This document shows, piece after piece, positions 34,846 to 42,962 of a stretch of 54,041 nt of DNA. Origin of the DNA: UBA5336 sp038745855 (GTDB lineage Bacteria > Pseudomonadota > Alphaproteobacteria > Caulobacterales > Hyphomonadaceae); assembly GCA_038745855.1 (NCBI GenBank), contig JBCDLC010000021.1:1-54041 (forward strand), given 5' to 3'. The notes under the pieces are model-generated. The model was not told the origin of the DNA. It saw only the letters and a program-made list of their open reading frames with translations, and ran no database searches. A program made the translations under genes and the position numbers. Position 1 is the stretch's first letter. Each line of letters starts with the position of its first letter.

Positions 34846-34880
34846 ATTGACGCCCTCGAAGGGCTCCCCCTTATAGGGCG

Positions 34881-35690
34881 ATGACCCAGATCAAGATCGT
34901 CTCGTGGAATATCAATTCGGTGCGGCTTCGCGCGAAAAACGTCCAGGCGTTCGCCGAAGACGAGCAACCCGATGTGATTTGTCTGCAGGAAACCAAGTGC
35001 CGCGACGGCGAATTCCCGGTGAAAGCCTTCGAGGAAATGGGCTTTCCCCACCTCCTCCTGAACGGCCAGGGCGGCGGACACCATGGCGTCGCCATCGCTT
35101 CCCGGCTCCCGATAGAGCCGGCCACCTCGCCCGAGCTATGCCGCGAGGGTCACGCCCGGGTCGTCGCCGGAACGGTCAACGGCGTCGAGATCCACAACAT
35201 CTACCTGCCCGCTGGCGGAGATGAGCCAAACCCTGAGACGAACCCGAAATTCGACCACAAGCTGCACTTCCTCGAAACCATGGCCGATGTCTACGCCAAA
35301 CGAAAAAGTCCGGCCGCCAAACCGTTGATCCTGGTCGGGGACCTGAACGTCGCCCCCCACGAAAACGACGTCTGGTCCCACAAACAGCTCTTGAAAATCG
35401 TCAGCCACACTCCGGCTGAAACAGAGCGACTGGAAGCGGCCAGGGTCGGCGCTGGCTTTGCCGATATCGCCCGGTTGAAACATGGCCCCGAACAGAAGCT
35501 CTATACGTGGTGGAGCTATAGGGCCCGCGACTGGGCTGCTTCCAACAAGGGCCGAAGGCTCGATCACATCTGGGCCAATGAAGCCGCCCAGCCCCTGACC
35601 GCGGTCGATAGCTACCAGATCCACCTGGCCTGGCGCGGCGGCTGGAAGCCCTCCGACCACGCCCCGATCAGCGTCTGTCTCACCCCATAA
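34881..35690 (+). CDS. xthA: Exodeoxyribonuclease III
   Basis: A 269-residue Mg-dependent AP endonuclease and 3'-5' exonuclease of base-excision repair. Family motifs run from KIVSWNINSVRLR (first metal/DNA residues) through CLQETKCRDGEFP (metal Glu), GHHGVAIASR, LVGDLNVAPHENDVW (active-site Asp/Asn) and RRLDHIWA to KPSDHAPISV (catalytic Asp-His). Full length for the family. It acts with MutM, encoded 15 kb further on. It follows lolA on the same strand but has its own promoter-like site and a structured leader. It converges on the TIR gene with an 18-base gap. Confidence 0.95.
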   Translation: MTQIKIVSWNINSVRLRAKNVQAFAEDEQPDVICLQETKCRDGEFPVKAFEEMGFPHLLLNGQGGGHHGVAIASRLPIEPATSPELCREGHARVVAGTVNGVEIHNIYLPAGGDEPNPETNPKFDHKLHFLETMADVYAKRKSPAAKPLILVGDLNVAPHENDVWSHKQLLKIVSHTPAETERLEAARVGAGFADIARLKHGPEQKLYTWWSYRARDWAASNKGRRLDHIWANEAAQPLTAVDSYQIHLAWRGGWKPSDHAPISVCLTP

Positions 35691-35708
35691 GACGGCAAAT
35701 CGGAACCT

Positions 35709-36455
35709 TCACTTCCGCTTCGAGCGTTGCCGCAGCAACCGGTAGAAGAAGGGTATCAGCGCGCCGACCACAAACACATCGGCGACCAGGTGAAGCAAGA
35801 GGTACAGAAAGCCGATGTCCGGGTCCTGGTCGCTGCCAAGGGCACTCACCAGAAGGGTATGCAACGTGCCCCCGCCGGTTAGCTCCTGGTTCAGGATCGC
35901 CACGAGCAGCACGAAGGCCGCCGCTGCGGCGAGACCATAGAAGAACAGTCGAACCGCCCGCCAAAGCGTCATCCTCGGCACCATCCACCGGGAGATCCGC
36001 CGCCGGTTTCCGAACATCACATCGAGAAGATCGTCGATATCCTCCTCGAAATCCTCCATCCGCACACGGGTCACATTGATCGTGGCGAGGCTCCGCAACT
36101 CCGGTGGCAGCTCTTCCGGCCGTGGCGGCACGGTCTCGTTCAACATTACCGGAATGACCCGTTTGTCCGCGGCCAGGGCTTCGGCAAGTTCCAGCCTGAC
36201 AAAGTCTTTGTCGTCCATCAGCCGGGCGGTCCCGGTTTCAGCATCGACGCCCCGCCAGTCCGGCCCGATCAACGCCAATACGACGCCACTCTTGCGGATC
36301 GCCTTCTGGATCGACCGAACGAAATCCTCACCCTTCGGGATCGCTTCATGATCCAGAAACACATGGCGAATGTCCGGCATCTGGAGCAGGCGCTGCTCGA
36401 TAGACCTGGCTTCTGCTTCTGCATCGGCCCGGCGATAACTCAGGAAAGCACGCAT
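35709..36455 (-). CDS. TIR-domain protein with two C-terminal membrane helices
   Basis: A 248-residue protein. Residues 1 to about 150 form a TIR domain: MRAFLSYRRADAEAEARSIE, HVFLDHEAIPKGEDFVRSIQ, VVLALIGPDW and DFVRLELAEALAADKRVIPV, in which the Glu of RLELAEAL occupies the place of the catalytic glutamate of NAD-cleaving TIRs. Two membrane segments follow: LFFYGLAAAAAFVLLVAIL and LLLHLVADVFVVGALIPFFY. The TIR part should be cytoplasmic. It begins 5 bases after the stop of lipoprotein A on the same strand, at the end of a four-gene row. TIR proteins serve in defence or NAD-dependent signalling; membrane-anchored versions could act as inducible effectors. Whether this one hydrolyses NAD is untested. 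Confidence 0.85.
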   Translation of the reverse strand: MRAFLSYRRADAEAEARSIEQRLLQMPDIRHVFLDHEAIPKGEDFVRSIQKAIRKSGVVLALIGPDWRGVDAETGTARLMDDKDFVRLELAEALAADKRVIPVMLNETVPPRPEELPPELRSLATINVTRVRMEDFEEDIDDLLDVMFGNRRRISRWMVPRMTLWRAVRLFFYGLAAAAAFVLLVAILNQELTGGGTLHTLLVSALGSDQDPDIGFLYLLLHLVADVFVVGALIPFFYRLLRQRSKRK

Positions 36456-36460
36456 GGATC

Positions 36461-37630
36461 CTAGTCGAGGTCCCCATAGATGCCGGACGTTTCCACGTGC
36501 CGCTCCGCTGGGATGGGCGAGGGCCGCCGCTGTTTCACATTGCGCGTGCCCTGGGTCTCGAACTCATAGATCAACGCATGCAGCTTGTGACCAGTCCCCC
36601 ACATCTCGGCGGCATCGATGTCCAGGGCCTGGGACGAGCCCGCCGTGAACAAAGCATCAAGTTGGTCTTCATCCGGCGCCGCCTGCAGATTGTCCTCGTC
36701 ATAGATCTCATCGGTCCCGGCAAGGATGATCTGGCGATAGAAGCCCGGCGGTGCGTAGAACAGGCGGGTCAGATAACCGGTCAGCGACCAGGTCTCATCC
36801 TCGCCTGGTGCATTGAACCGAAGCCCGTCTTCCAGCGGTTCACCGGTCCGGTCGATCTGCTCCATCCGCGTGATGATCGCAAACCCATCGCAACCGATCG
36901 TGTAGAAGGACTGGTCCACGTAGCCGGCCGTTTCGAGGGCGCTTTCCACCCGGCTCTGGATACGGCTGACCGATCGGTCGTTCTCATCGATCCCGCCCAG
37001 CACAAGGCTACGCGGAATTTCGATCCGAGCCGAAGGCTCTGGCGGCGGCCAGGTAAAGTCGAACATCAGGGCGTCAGGGTCGCAGCGCGCTTCGATGATG
37101 GCGGGTGCACCGGCGATCGTTTCATCGACGCCCAATTCGGCAAGATCCCGGTCCGCGAACACGAATTCGTCATCGGCAGCTGCTGCCCGCTCGGCGCGTC
37201 GCCGCGCCTCCTCCTCCTCGGCTTGCGCTCGCGCCAATCGCTCCGCTTCCTCCTGAGCCCGTCGCCTCTCGGCTTCCTCGACTGCGTTTCTCAAACCACC
37301 TGGCATGGTGACGCCGCGCGTCGTGCCAGGCGTGCCACCGGTTGGAGCCGTCCGTTCTTCGTCGATGAAAACCGACCCGTCACTCCCCCGCGTCGTGGTA
37401 ACGACGATCACCGAACCATCGAGTTGGGGGATCCGCTCGACTTCCGTTGTGTAGGTGACGGCCTCCTCGACAGGGTCAGGGATAACCCCTGCCACTTCGC
37501 CTATGGCATTTTTGACCTCCCCTTCCGGCAGGCGCGGGTCGCCCTCTTCTAATGTCTCACAACCGACGAGCGCCAGCGCAGAAACGGCCAGAAGAAGGCC
37601 CCTCGAACTCGGTCTTTGAAGCAACGGCAT
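36461..37630 (-). CDS. Lipoprotein A of the TIR operon, 389 aa
   Basis: An exported lipoprotein of unknown family. The start at 37630 follows GGAGGAGGG and gives the lipobox LAVSALALVGC. The middle holds an Arg/Glu/Ala-rich, coiled-coil-like stretch of about 45 residues (AVEEAERRRAQEEAERLARA and onward). The C-terminal 190 residues share a domain with lipoprotein B of the same operon. Matching blocks are IPRSLVLGGID, ALETAGYVDQSFYTIGCDGF, AIITRMEQIDRTGEP, YLTRLFYAPPGFYRQI and ALIYEFE. It probably faces the periplasm. It is coupled to the TIR gene by a 5-base gap. The shared domain may sense an envelope condition, but this is inference. Confidence 0.75.
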   Translation of the reverse strand: MPLLQRPSSRGLLLAVSALALVGCETLEEGDPRLPEGEVKNAIGEVAGVIPDPVEEAVTYTTEVERIPQLDGSVIVVTTTRGSDGSVFIDEERTAPTGGTPGTTRGVTMPGGLRNAVEEAERRRAQEEAERLARAQAEEEEARRRAERAAAADDEFVFADRDLAELGVDETIAGAPAIIEARCDPDALMFDFTWPPPEPSARIEIPRSLVLGGIDENDRSVSRIQSRVESALETAGYVDQSFYTIGCDGFAIITRMEQIDRTGEPLEDGLRFNAPGEDETWSLTGYLTRLFYAPPGFYRQIILAGTDEIYDEDNLQAAPDEDQLDALFTAGSSQALDIDAAEMWGTGHKLHALIYEFETQGTRNVKQRRPSPIPAERHVETSGIYGDLD

Positions 37631-37706
37631 CGGGTCCCTCCTCCCATGGTGCTTACCAAGTGTAGCAAGAGAGACCGGCGGCGGAAATGGAAGATTATGC
37701 ACTCAG

Positions 37707-38648
37707 TCAAGCTGCGTCAGCGGGCCGTCGGGCAATCGCCAAAAGCGTCGACCCTCGCGCGTCACTGGGGATCGGCATAATCTGCAAGACCCACGACAGG
37801 ATAAAGCTGATCACCTTCCGTGTTCGAAGCCGACGACCAAACAGCGGTAAATCCTTGGGCCGACCGAGCGCGGCGAGCGTCGCCATCCACCAGAGCTGGC
37901 GTTCCCAAGGCTCGACGGGAAACCGCTGCACCGTCTCGACAGTCAGTCCCGCCTTCTCCATCCACGCCCTCAAGGAGGCTTCCCGCCACCAGAGGACATG
38001 GTGTGGCGGTGCGTTTAGGACGATGTCCGGCAGAGTTGGAAGATAGCTATCGGCATCGGGAACGCCGATGACGACCCGGCCACCGGGCCTGACCAACGCG
38101 GCCATGTCGGCCAGGAACGCGCCCGGCCTGTCCACATGTTCCAGCACCTGAAAGCTGGCGACAATGTCCGCCGCTTCGAAATCGGACCGTGCGCGATACT
38201 CGGCCATGGAACAGGCGTGCACATCGAGACCACGCGCCCTGCAGGCGCCCGCGACGGCCGCGTCTGTTTCCAAACCCAGATATCGGCCGTGCTGCACGTA
38301 TGCACTGAATGCCCCTGTCCCGGCGCCCACATCGATTACCAGATCACCAGGCCCCACGAGCGCCGCGGCTACTTTGAACTCCTCTTTCGAAGCGGGATGA
38401 TACCAATCGAACCGCCGAAGCGCGGTGTAGAAATCGCTGTCACCGATTACCGGCGGGTCGAACCGTATAAGACCGGTTTCGCTATCCCGGCACATGCGGA
38501 TAGTATCGACCCCGGAGAAGAGGGGACGGACGTCAATCCCGAAATCCTGCCGCCAACTGGCGATCAGATCCTCGGTGGCGATGGTCCAGAGCATCTCTTC
38601 TCGTGATCGATCGCCTGGCTCCGCCGTGAGGATTGAGGCATCGGTCAA
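37707..38648 (-). CDS. Class I SAM-dependent methyltransferase
   Basis: A 313-residue Rossmann-fold methyltransferase. Motif I, binding SAM, is LVIDVGAGTGAFSAYV; the acidic end of strand 2 is YLGLETDA; motif IV region is ADIVASFQVLEHVDRPGAFL; the post-core is RPGGRVVIGVPDADSYLP. The C-terminal tail is hydrophobic (KVISFILSWVLQIMPI), as in type-11/12 enzymes acting on lipids or sugars near membranes. The start is a TTG at 38648; an ATG at 38594 is an alternative. It lies between the two lipoproteins. A small hairpin (38659-38672) carries the stop of the upstream gene just before this start and could couple their translation. Substrate unknown. Confidence 0.82.
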   Translation of the reverse strand: MTDASILTAEPGDRSREEMLWTIATEDLIASWRQDFGIDVRPLFSGVDTIRMCRDSETGLIRFDPPVIGDSDFYTALRRFDWYHPASKEEFKVAAALVGPGDLVIDVGAGTGAFSAYVQHGRYLGLETDAAVAGACRARGLDVHACSMAEYRARSDFEAADIVASFQVLEHVDRPGAFLADMAALVRPGGRVVIGVPDADSYLPTLPDIVLNAPPHHVLWWREASLRAWMEKAGLTVETVQRFPVEPWERQLWWMATLAALGRPKDLPLFGRRLRTRKVISFILSWVLQIMPIPSDARGSTLLAIARRPADAA

Positions 38649-38658
38649 CGGTGAGCTG

Positions 38659-38672
38659 CCCGACTAATCGGG
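38659..38672 (-). repeat. Small hairpin at the lipoprotein B stop / methyltransferase start
   Basis: CCCGA and TCGGG pair around a 4-base loop that contains most of the stop codon of lipoprotein B. It lies 10 bases upstream of the TTG start of the methyltransferase, so ribosomes terminating there would open it. Confidence 0.35.
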
Positions 38673-39419
38673 CGTCACCGACAGCGCGGCGGAGATACCG
38701 GAAATATCCAAGTGGGACTGGCCTGGGATCCGGCCTGGGATTAATGCCTCGGCATCCTGATCGCCGTCCGCCCTGAATTCGTAGATCAGCGCGGTCACAT
38801 CATGCCGTTGGGTGAAGGGCGCTGCTGAAAAGACATCCGGCAATGCGTCGGCGCCAGCCTCGAGAAGCGCGTCCAGTTCAGCCTCGGTCGTTTCCGACCC
38901 GTCGCCCCTGACAGGCTTGGTGGTGACGACGAAGGTGATCTGCCGGTAAAAACCCGGCGGCGCGTAGAAGAGCTGAGAGAGGTAACGGGCCAGGCTGAAA
39001 GGCTCTTGATCATCGACCGGCTCAAACCGTTCGGCTCCTGGGACAGGCGCGCCATCAGCGTCGATCTGTTCAAGCCGTGTGACGACGGCGAAGCCATCGC
39101 ATCCGATCGAATAGAAGGCCCGCTCCACATAGCCCGCTGCGTCCAGCCCGCTCTCAATTCTTTCCGCAACGTCCTCAAGGCTGGCGCCGGCGGGATCCAC
39201 GTCACCGAACAAGACGGCCCGGGGAACGGTCTGGGCCACCGAATACTGGGGGAATGGCCAGGGAAATTCGGCGAGGGCATTGCTTGTGAAACACTCGATA
39301 TCGGGCTCGCGCATGACCTCGCTGTTCGAAGGAGCGGTCGCGTTATCCGTCGCTCCGCCACAAGCTGTGAGTAGCAAGGCGCAAAGAGACGCGACAGACA
39401 GGATCAAAGACGTGCGCAT
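38664..39419 (-). CDS. Lipoprotein B of the TIR operon, 251 aa
   Basis: An exported lipoprotein. The start at 39419 follows GGTGGAGG and gives the signal MRTSLILSVASLCALLLTAC with the lipid-attachment Cys at the end. The whole mature part corresponds to the C-terminal domain of lipoprotein A. Shared blocks include FPWPFPQ/FTWPPP, VPRAVLFGDVD, GYVERAFYSIGCDGFAVVTR, LEQIDADGAPV, YLSQLFYAPPGFYRQI, ALLEAGAD and VTALIYEF. It is first in a row of four genes (B, methyltransferase, A, TIR) and lies 90 bases after lepA, so it may have its own promoter. I do not recognise the family; the conserved Cys in GCDGF and the APPGFYRQI motif are its signature. Confidence 0.75.
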   Translation of the reverse strand: MRTSLILSVASLCALLLTACGGATDNATAPSNSEVMREPDIECFTSNALAEFPWPFPQYSVAQTVPRAVLFGDVDPAGASLEDVAERIESGLDAAGYVERAFYSIGCDGFAVVTRLEQIDADGAPVPGAERFEPVDDQEPFSLARYLSQLFYAPPGFYRQITFVVTTKPVRGDGSETTEAELDALLEAGADALPDVFSAAPFTQRHDVTALIYEFRADGDQDAEALIPGRIPGQSHLDISGISAALSVTPD

Positions 39420-39509
39420 GGGGGCCTCCACCCGATGTCCGGCGCGAGCAATAACATGCGAAGCGATTAGAGCCTATCGCGCCGATACACTGCCGTGGCC
39501 AGGGGCGGC

Positions 39510-41315
39510 CTAATCGCCATCCATCCTGAGGGCAGCGACAAAGGCTTCCTGGGGGATTTCGACCTTGCCGAATTGGCGCATCTTCTTCTTCCCCGCCTTC
39601 TGCTTGTCGAGCAGCTTCCGCTTACGGCTGGCATCGCCGCCATAGCACTTGGCGGTCACATCCTTGCGCAGTGCCGAGAGGGTTTCCCGCGCGATGACCT
39701 TACCGCCGATCGCTGCCTGAATCGGGATCTTGAACATCTGCCGGGGGATGAGATCCTTCAGCCGCTCGCACATCATGCGGCCTCGTCCTTCAGCGCGGTC
39801 GCGGTGGACAAGCATGGCCAGCGCGTCGACGGGCTCTTCATTCACGAGGATCTGCATCTTGACCAGATTCTCGGCCCGATGCCCGACAATCTCGTAGTCG
39901 AAGCTCGCATAGCCACGGGAGATCGACTTCAGACGATCGTAAAAGTCGAACACCACTTCGTTTAGCGGCAATTCGTACTTCACCATCGCCCGGCCGCCGA
40001 CATAGGACAGTTCCATCTGGATACCGCGCCGATCCTGACAAAGTTTCAAAACAGCACCCAGGTACTCATCCGGCGTGTAGATGACGGATTCAATCCACGG
40101 CTCCCGAATTTCCGCAATCTTTACAACGTCAGACATGTCTGCAGGGTTATGAAGTTCCATTTCGGAACCGTCTGTCATCGTCAACTCGTAAACCACGCTC
40201 GGCGCTGTTGCGATCAGGTCGAGATCGAACTCACGGCTTAGGCGTTCCTGGATGATCTCCAGGTGCAGAAGCCCAAGGAACCCGCACCGGAATCCCATGC
40301 CCAGGGCCGCAGATGTTTCCATCTCCCACGTGAAGCTCGCATCATTCAGCCGGAGTTTCCCCATGGCCGCACGCAGGTCGTCGAAATCGGCCGCATCGAC
40401 GGGGAACAGGCCGCAGAACACAACCGGCACCACATCCTTGTAGCCCGGTAGCGCGCTTGTCGTCTGGCGCTTCTCCTCGGTGATCGTATCGCCCACCGCG
40501 CAGTCGCCGACCTCCTTGATCGATGCCACCAGGAAGCCGACTTCGCCTGGCCCCAGCGCCTCGCTGTCCGTGATCTTCGGCTTGAACGTCCCCACCCGGT
40601 CCACATCATAGGTGGCGCCCGTGCGCATCATGCGGATCCTCTGCTTCTTCCTGAGCGTGCCCTCATAGATCCGAACGATGACCACGACGCCGAGATAGGG
40701 ATCGTAATAGGCGTCCACGAGCGAGGCTTTCAGCGGAGCATCCGGATCACCGGCCTCAGGCGGGGGCAGCCGGTGCACAATCGCTTCCAGCGTATCCTCG
40801 ATACCGAGCCCCGATTTCGCAGATGCCTCGATCGCGTCGGACGCATCCAGCCCAATTATGTCCTCGATCTGCGCCTTGACCCGCTCTGGCTCGGCTGCCG
40901 GGAGGTCGATCTTGTTGAGGATCGGAACGATCTCGTGGTCCTGGTCGACCGCCTGGTACACATTCGCGAGCGTCTGGGCTTCGACCCCTTGCGACGCATC
41001 CACCACCAGCAAGGACCCCTCGCACGCGGCCAGGCACCGGCTCACCTCGTAGGCAAAGTCCACGTGGCCCGGCGTGTCCATCAGGTTGAGCACATAGGTC
41101 TCACCGTCCCGGGCCTTGTATTCGAGCCGTACGGTCTGCGCCTTGATCGTGATGCCACGTTCCTGCTCGATTTCCATATTATCGAGAACCTGTTCGCGCA
41201 TTTCGCGCTCGGAAAGGCCGCCGCAGGTCTGGATCAGGCGATCCGCGAGCGTTGATTTCCCATGATCGATATGGGCGATGATGGAGAAATTCCGGATGGT
41301 ATGGCTGGGTGTCAT
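39510..41315 (-). CDS. lepA: Elongation factor 4 (back-translocating GTPase LepA)
   Basis: A 601-residue ribosome-associated GTPase that influences translation initiation and elongation. G motifs: IAHIDHGKSTLADRL (G1), the switch region after REMREQVLDNMEIEQERGIT, DTPGHVDFAYEV (G3) and PILNKIDLPAAEP (G4). The C-terminal LepA-specific domain is present to the end (AKCYGGDASRKRKLLDKQKA and GKKKMRQFG). Full length for the family. Its start codon overlaps by two bases the likely start codon of the divergent phosphodiesterase gene, so each promoter must lie inside the other gene. Confidence 0.97.
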   Translation of the reverse strand: MTPSHTIRNFSIIAHIDHGKSTLADRLIQTCGGLSEREMREQVLDNMEIEQERGITIKAQTVRLEYKARDGETYVLNLMDTPGHVDFAYEVSRCLAACEGSLLVVDASQGVEAQTLANVYQAVDQDHEIVPILNKIDLPAAEPERVKAQIEDIIGLDASDAIEASAKSGLGIEDTLEAIVHRLPPPEAGDPDAPLKASLVDAYYDPYLGVVVIVRIYEGTLRKKQRIRMMRTGATYDVDRVGTFKPKITDSEALGPGEVGFLVASIKEVGDCAVGDTITEEKRQTTSALPGYKDVVPVVFCGLFPVDAADFDDLRAAMGKLRLNDASFTWEMETSAALGMGFRCGFLGLLHLEIIQERLSREFDLDLIATAPSVVYELTMTDGSEMELHNPADMSDVVKIAEIREPWIESVIYTPDEYLGAVLKLCQDRRGIQMELSYVGGRAMVKYELPLNEVVFDFYDRLKSISRGYASFDYEIVGHRAENLVKMQILVNEEPVDALAMLVHRDRAEGRGRMMCERLKDLIPRQMFKIPIQAAIGGKVIARETLSALRKDVTAKCYGGDASRKRKLLDKQKAGKKKMRQFGKVEIPQEAFVAALRMDGD

Positions 41316-42375
41316 GATGAGGCGATATAAGGGTCATGGCGCAGGCCGGGAAGCGGCTTTGTGGGCGCAGGGACGATGGCGCGCTTTTGCAACCGGGGCA
41401 TTGCCGCTCGTGCTCATTGCTTGCGGCGGTGATATGACCACTGCGCCCGGCCAGCGGATCTCCATTTCCCGCGATACACTCACCGGCGCGCCGCCGATCA
41501 TTATCGCCCACAGGGGCGCATCCGGCCTCTATCCCGAACACACGCTCGAGGCCTACGAAGTTGCGATCGACCAGGGCGCCGACTTCATTGAGCCGGACCT
41601 GGTCATGACAAGCGACGGGGTTCTCGTTGCCCGGCACGAGCGGTATCTCTCCCTTTCGACCGATGTCGAAACCCGCCCGGAATTCGCCGAGCGCAAGACC
41701 GTCAAACAGATCAACGGCCGGCCGCTCGAGGACTGGTTTGTCGAGGACTTCAGCCTGTCGGAACTCAAGTCCCTGAGAGCGCGGCAAACCCGGGCCGGCC
41801 GCTCCCAGGAATTCGACGACCGATTCGCCATACCGACCTTTACCGAAATCCTCGGCCTCGTGGCCATCACCAACCAGACGGGCCAGCGCCTCGGCGTCTA
41901 TCCTGAACTCAAGGATCCGTCCTACTTTGCCTCTATCGGCCTCGACATGCGGACAGCCGTGCTGGATGCCCTCGAAACCGCCGACCTTCGTAGTCTCAAC
42001 GCGCCCGTTTTCATTCAGTCCTTCGAGCCGGGCGTGCTTCAAACCATCGCTGAAACCAGCCCATGGCCCGTTATCCAACTCCTGCCCGTCCAGGATGCCG
42101 ATGCACCGACCCTTGCCGAGATCGCTGTTTATGCTGACGGGGTCGGCCCTTCAAAAGCGCTGATGGACGACCATGTGGACGGAGCGGGCGCCTTTGTGTC
42201 CCGCGCCCATGCCGAAGGCCTCCTGGTCCACCCCTACACCTATCGCGATGACGCGCTTCCAGGCGGAGTGTCGAACATCCAGGATGAATTGAACGCGGCC
42301 TTCGCGGCGGGTGTCGACGGCGTATTCGTCGACTTCCCAGCCACTGCCGTCGCCGTACGCGACAGCCGGAGCTGA
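41314..42375 (+). CDS. Glycerophosphodiester phosphodiesterase, lipoprotein
   Basis: A GlpQ-type enzyme of about 353 residues that hydrolyses glycerophosphodiesters to glycerol-3-phosphate and an alcohol. The active-site blocks are PIIIAHRGASGLYPEHTLEA (usually PENT, here PEHT), ADFIEPDLVMTSDGVLVARH (metal ligands Glu, Asp, His), GVYPELKDP, APVFIQSFEPGVL and GVDGVFVDFP. A lipobox-like LVLIACGGD implies anchoring outside the cytoplasm. The start is uncertain: ATG at 41314 leaves a long basic n-region, whereas a TTG at 41359 with GGGAAG upstream gives a more normal signal. The gene diverges from lepA with overlapping starts. Confidence 0.85.
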   Translation: MMRRYKGHGAGREAALWAQGRWRAFATGALPLVLIACGGDMTTAPGQRISISRDTLTGAPPIIIAHRGASGLYPEHTLEAYEVAIDQGADFIEPDLVMTSDGVLVARHERYLSLSTDVETRPEFAERKTVKQINGRPLEDWFVEDFSLSELKSLRARQTRAGRSQEFDDRFAIPTFTEILGLVAITNQTGQRLGVYPELKDPSYFASIGLDMRTAVLDALETADLRSLNAPVFIQSFEPGVLQTIAETSPWPVIQLLPVQDADAPTLAEIAVYADGVGPSKALMDDHVDGAGAFVSRAHAEGLLVHPYTYRDDALPGGVSNIQDELNAAFAAGVDGVFVDFPATAVAVRDSRS

Positions 42376-42442
42376 TCGCACGCAGCGGCCGGGATTGGCC
42401 CTGGCCTTTTCGCAATCACAATATTGACTTCGTCAGGGGGGC

Positions 42443-42466
42443 GCGGCAGCTTGCCGCACACGTGTG
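42443..42466. repeat. Adjacent palindromes upstream of the DUF2853 gene
   Basis: GCGGCA-GCT-TGCCGC is followed immediately by the 10-bp perfect palindrome CACACGTGTG, which shares its first C with the end of the former. They lie 38-61 bases before the start codon and could be regulatory sites. Confidence 0.35.
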
Positions 42467-42503
42467 AAAAATAAAATATGCACGAAAAACATGAGGAAAC
42501 GCC

Positions 42504-42836
42504 ATGGCAGACGCATCCAAGTACGAAGCCAACGTCAAAAAATACGCGTCGGACTACAACAAGAAAGCGGCGGAGAAGATCGTCGGCCACCTGGGCATTG
42601 CCCTTCGAAATCGAGACTCGTCGCTGGTCTCCTGTTCCGACCGGGGCGAATTGGATCGGGTCCGCGAAAAATGGATGCGCGGAAAGCTGGGGCTTGCCCA
42701 TTCAACGGCGGATCTGGATGCGGCCATTGAATCGACCTGTGAGAAGCTGAAAGCTGAGGGCGGCAACAAGTCTCGCGTGACATTCTACTATTTGATCGCC
42801 GAGCACTTCGATAAACTTGACGCACTTGCCCGCTGA
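42504..42836 (+). CDS. DUF2853 family protein
   Basis: A 110-residue, mostly helical cytoplasmic protein that matches my memory of the DUF2853 family: YEANVKKYASDYNKKAAEKI, VGHLGIALRNRDSSLVSCSD and KLGLAHSTADLDAAI, followed by SRVTFYYLIAEHFDKL. The family has no established function. A good ribosome binding site (GAGGAAACG) precedes the ATG. Two adjacent palindromes lie upstream. It stands alone between the phosphodiesterase and thpR genes. Confidence 0.8.
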   Translation: MADASKYEANVKKYASDYNKKAAEKIVGHLGIALRNRDSSLVSCSDRGELDRVREKWMRGKLGLAHSTADLDAAIESTCEKLKAEGGNKSRVTFYYLIAEHFDKLDALAR

Positions 42837-42962
42837 TTAGCGCTGCATAGACGGCTCGGTTATTCCGGCGCCTGTAGGTCGGCGTACGGGCACCGGTCCC
42901 TCTTGTTTGCGCGCGGTTCACGCGCCACAACGGGCAGCGAACGTGGTCAGGTTATTTCCATC

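Larger units (their letters stand above)
34565..34880 (+). other. Structured leader region upstream of xthA
   Basis: This 316-base gap holds an AT-rich promoter-like segment (34683-34711) followed by three consecutive stem-loops between 34771 and 34845, which end 35 bases before the xthA ATG. No open frame in it looks like a gene. Confidence 0.5.
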
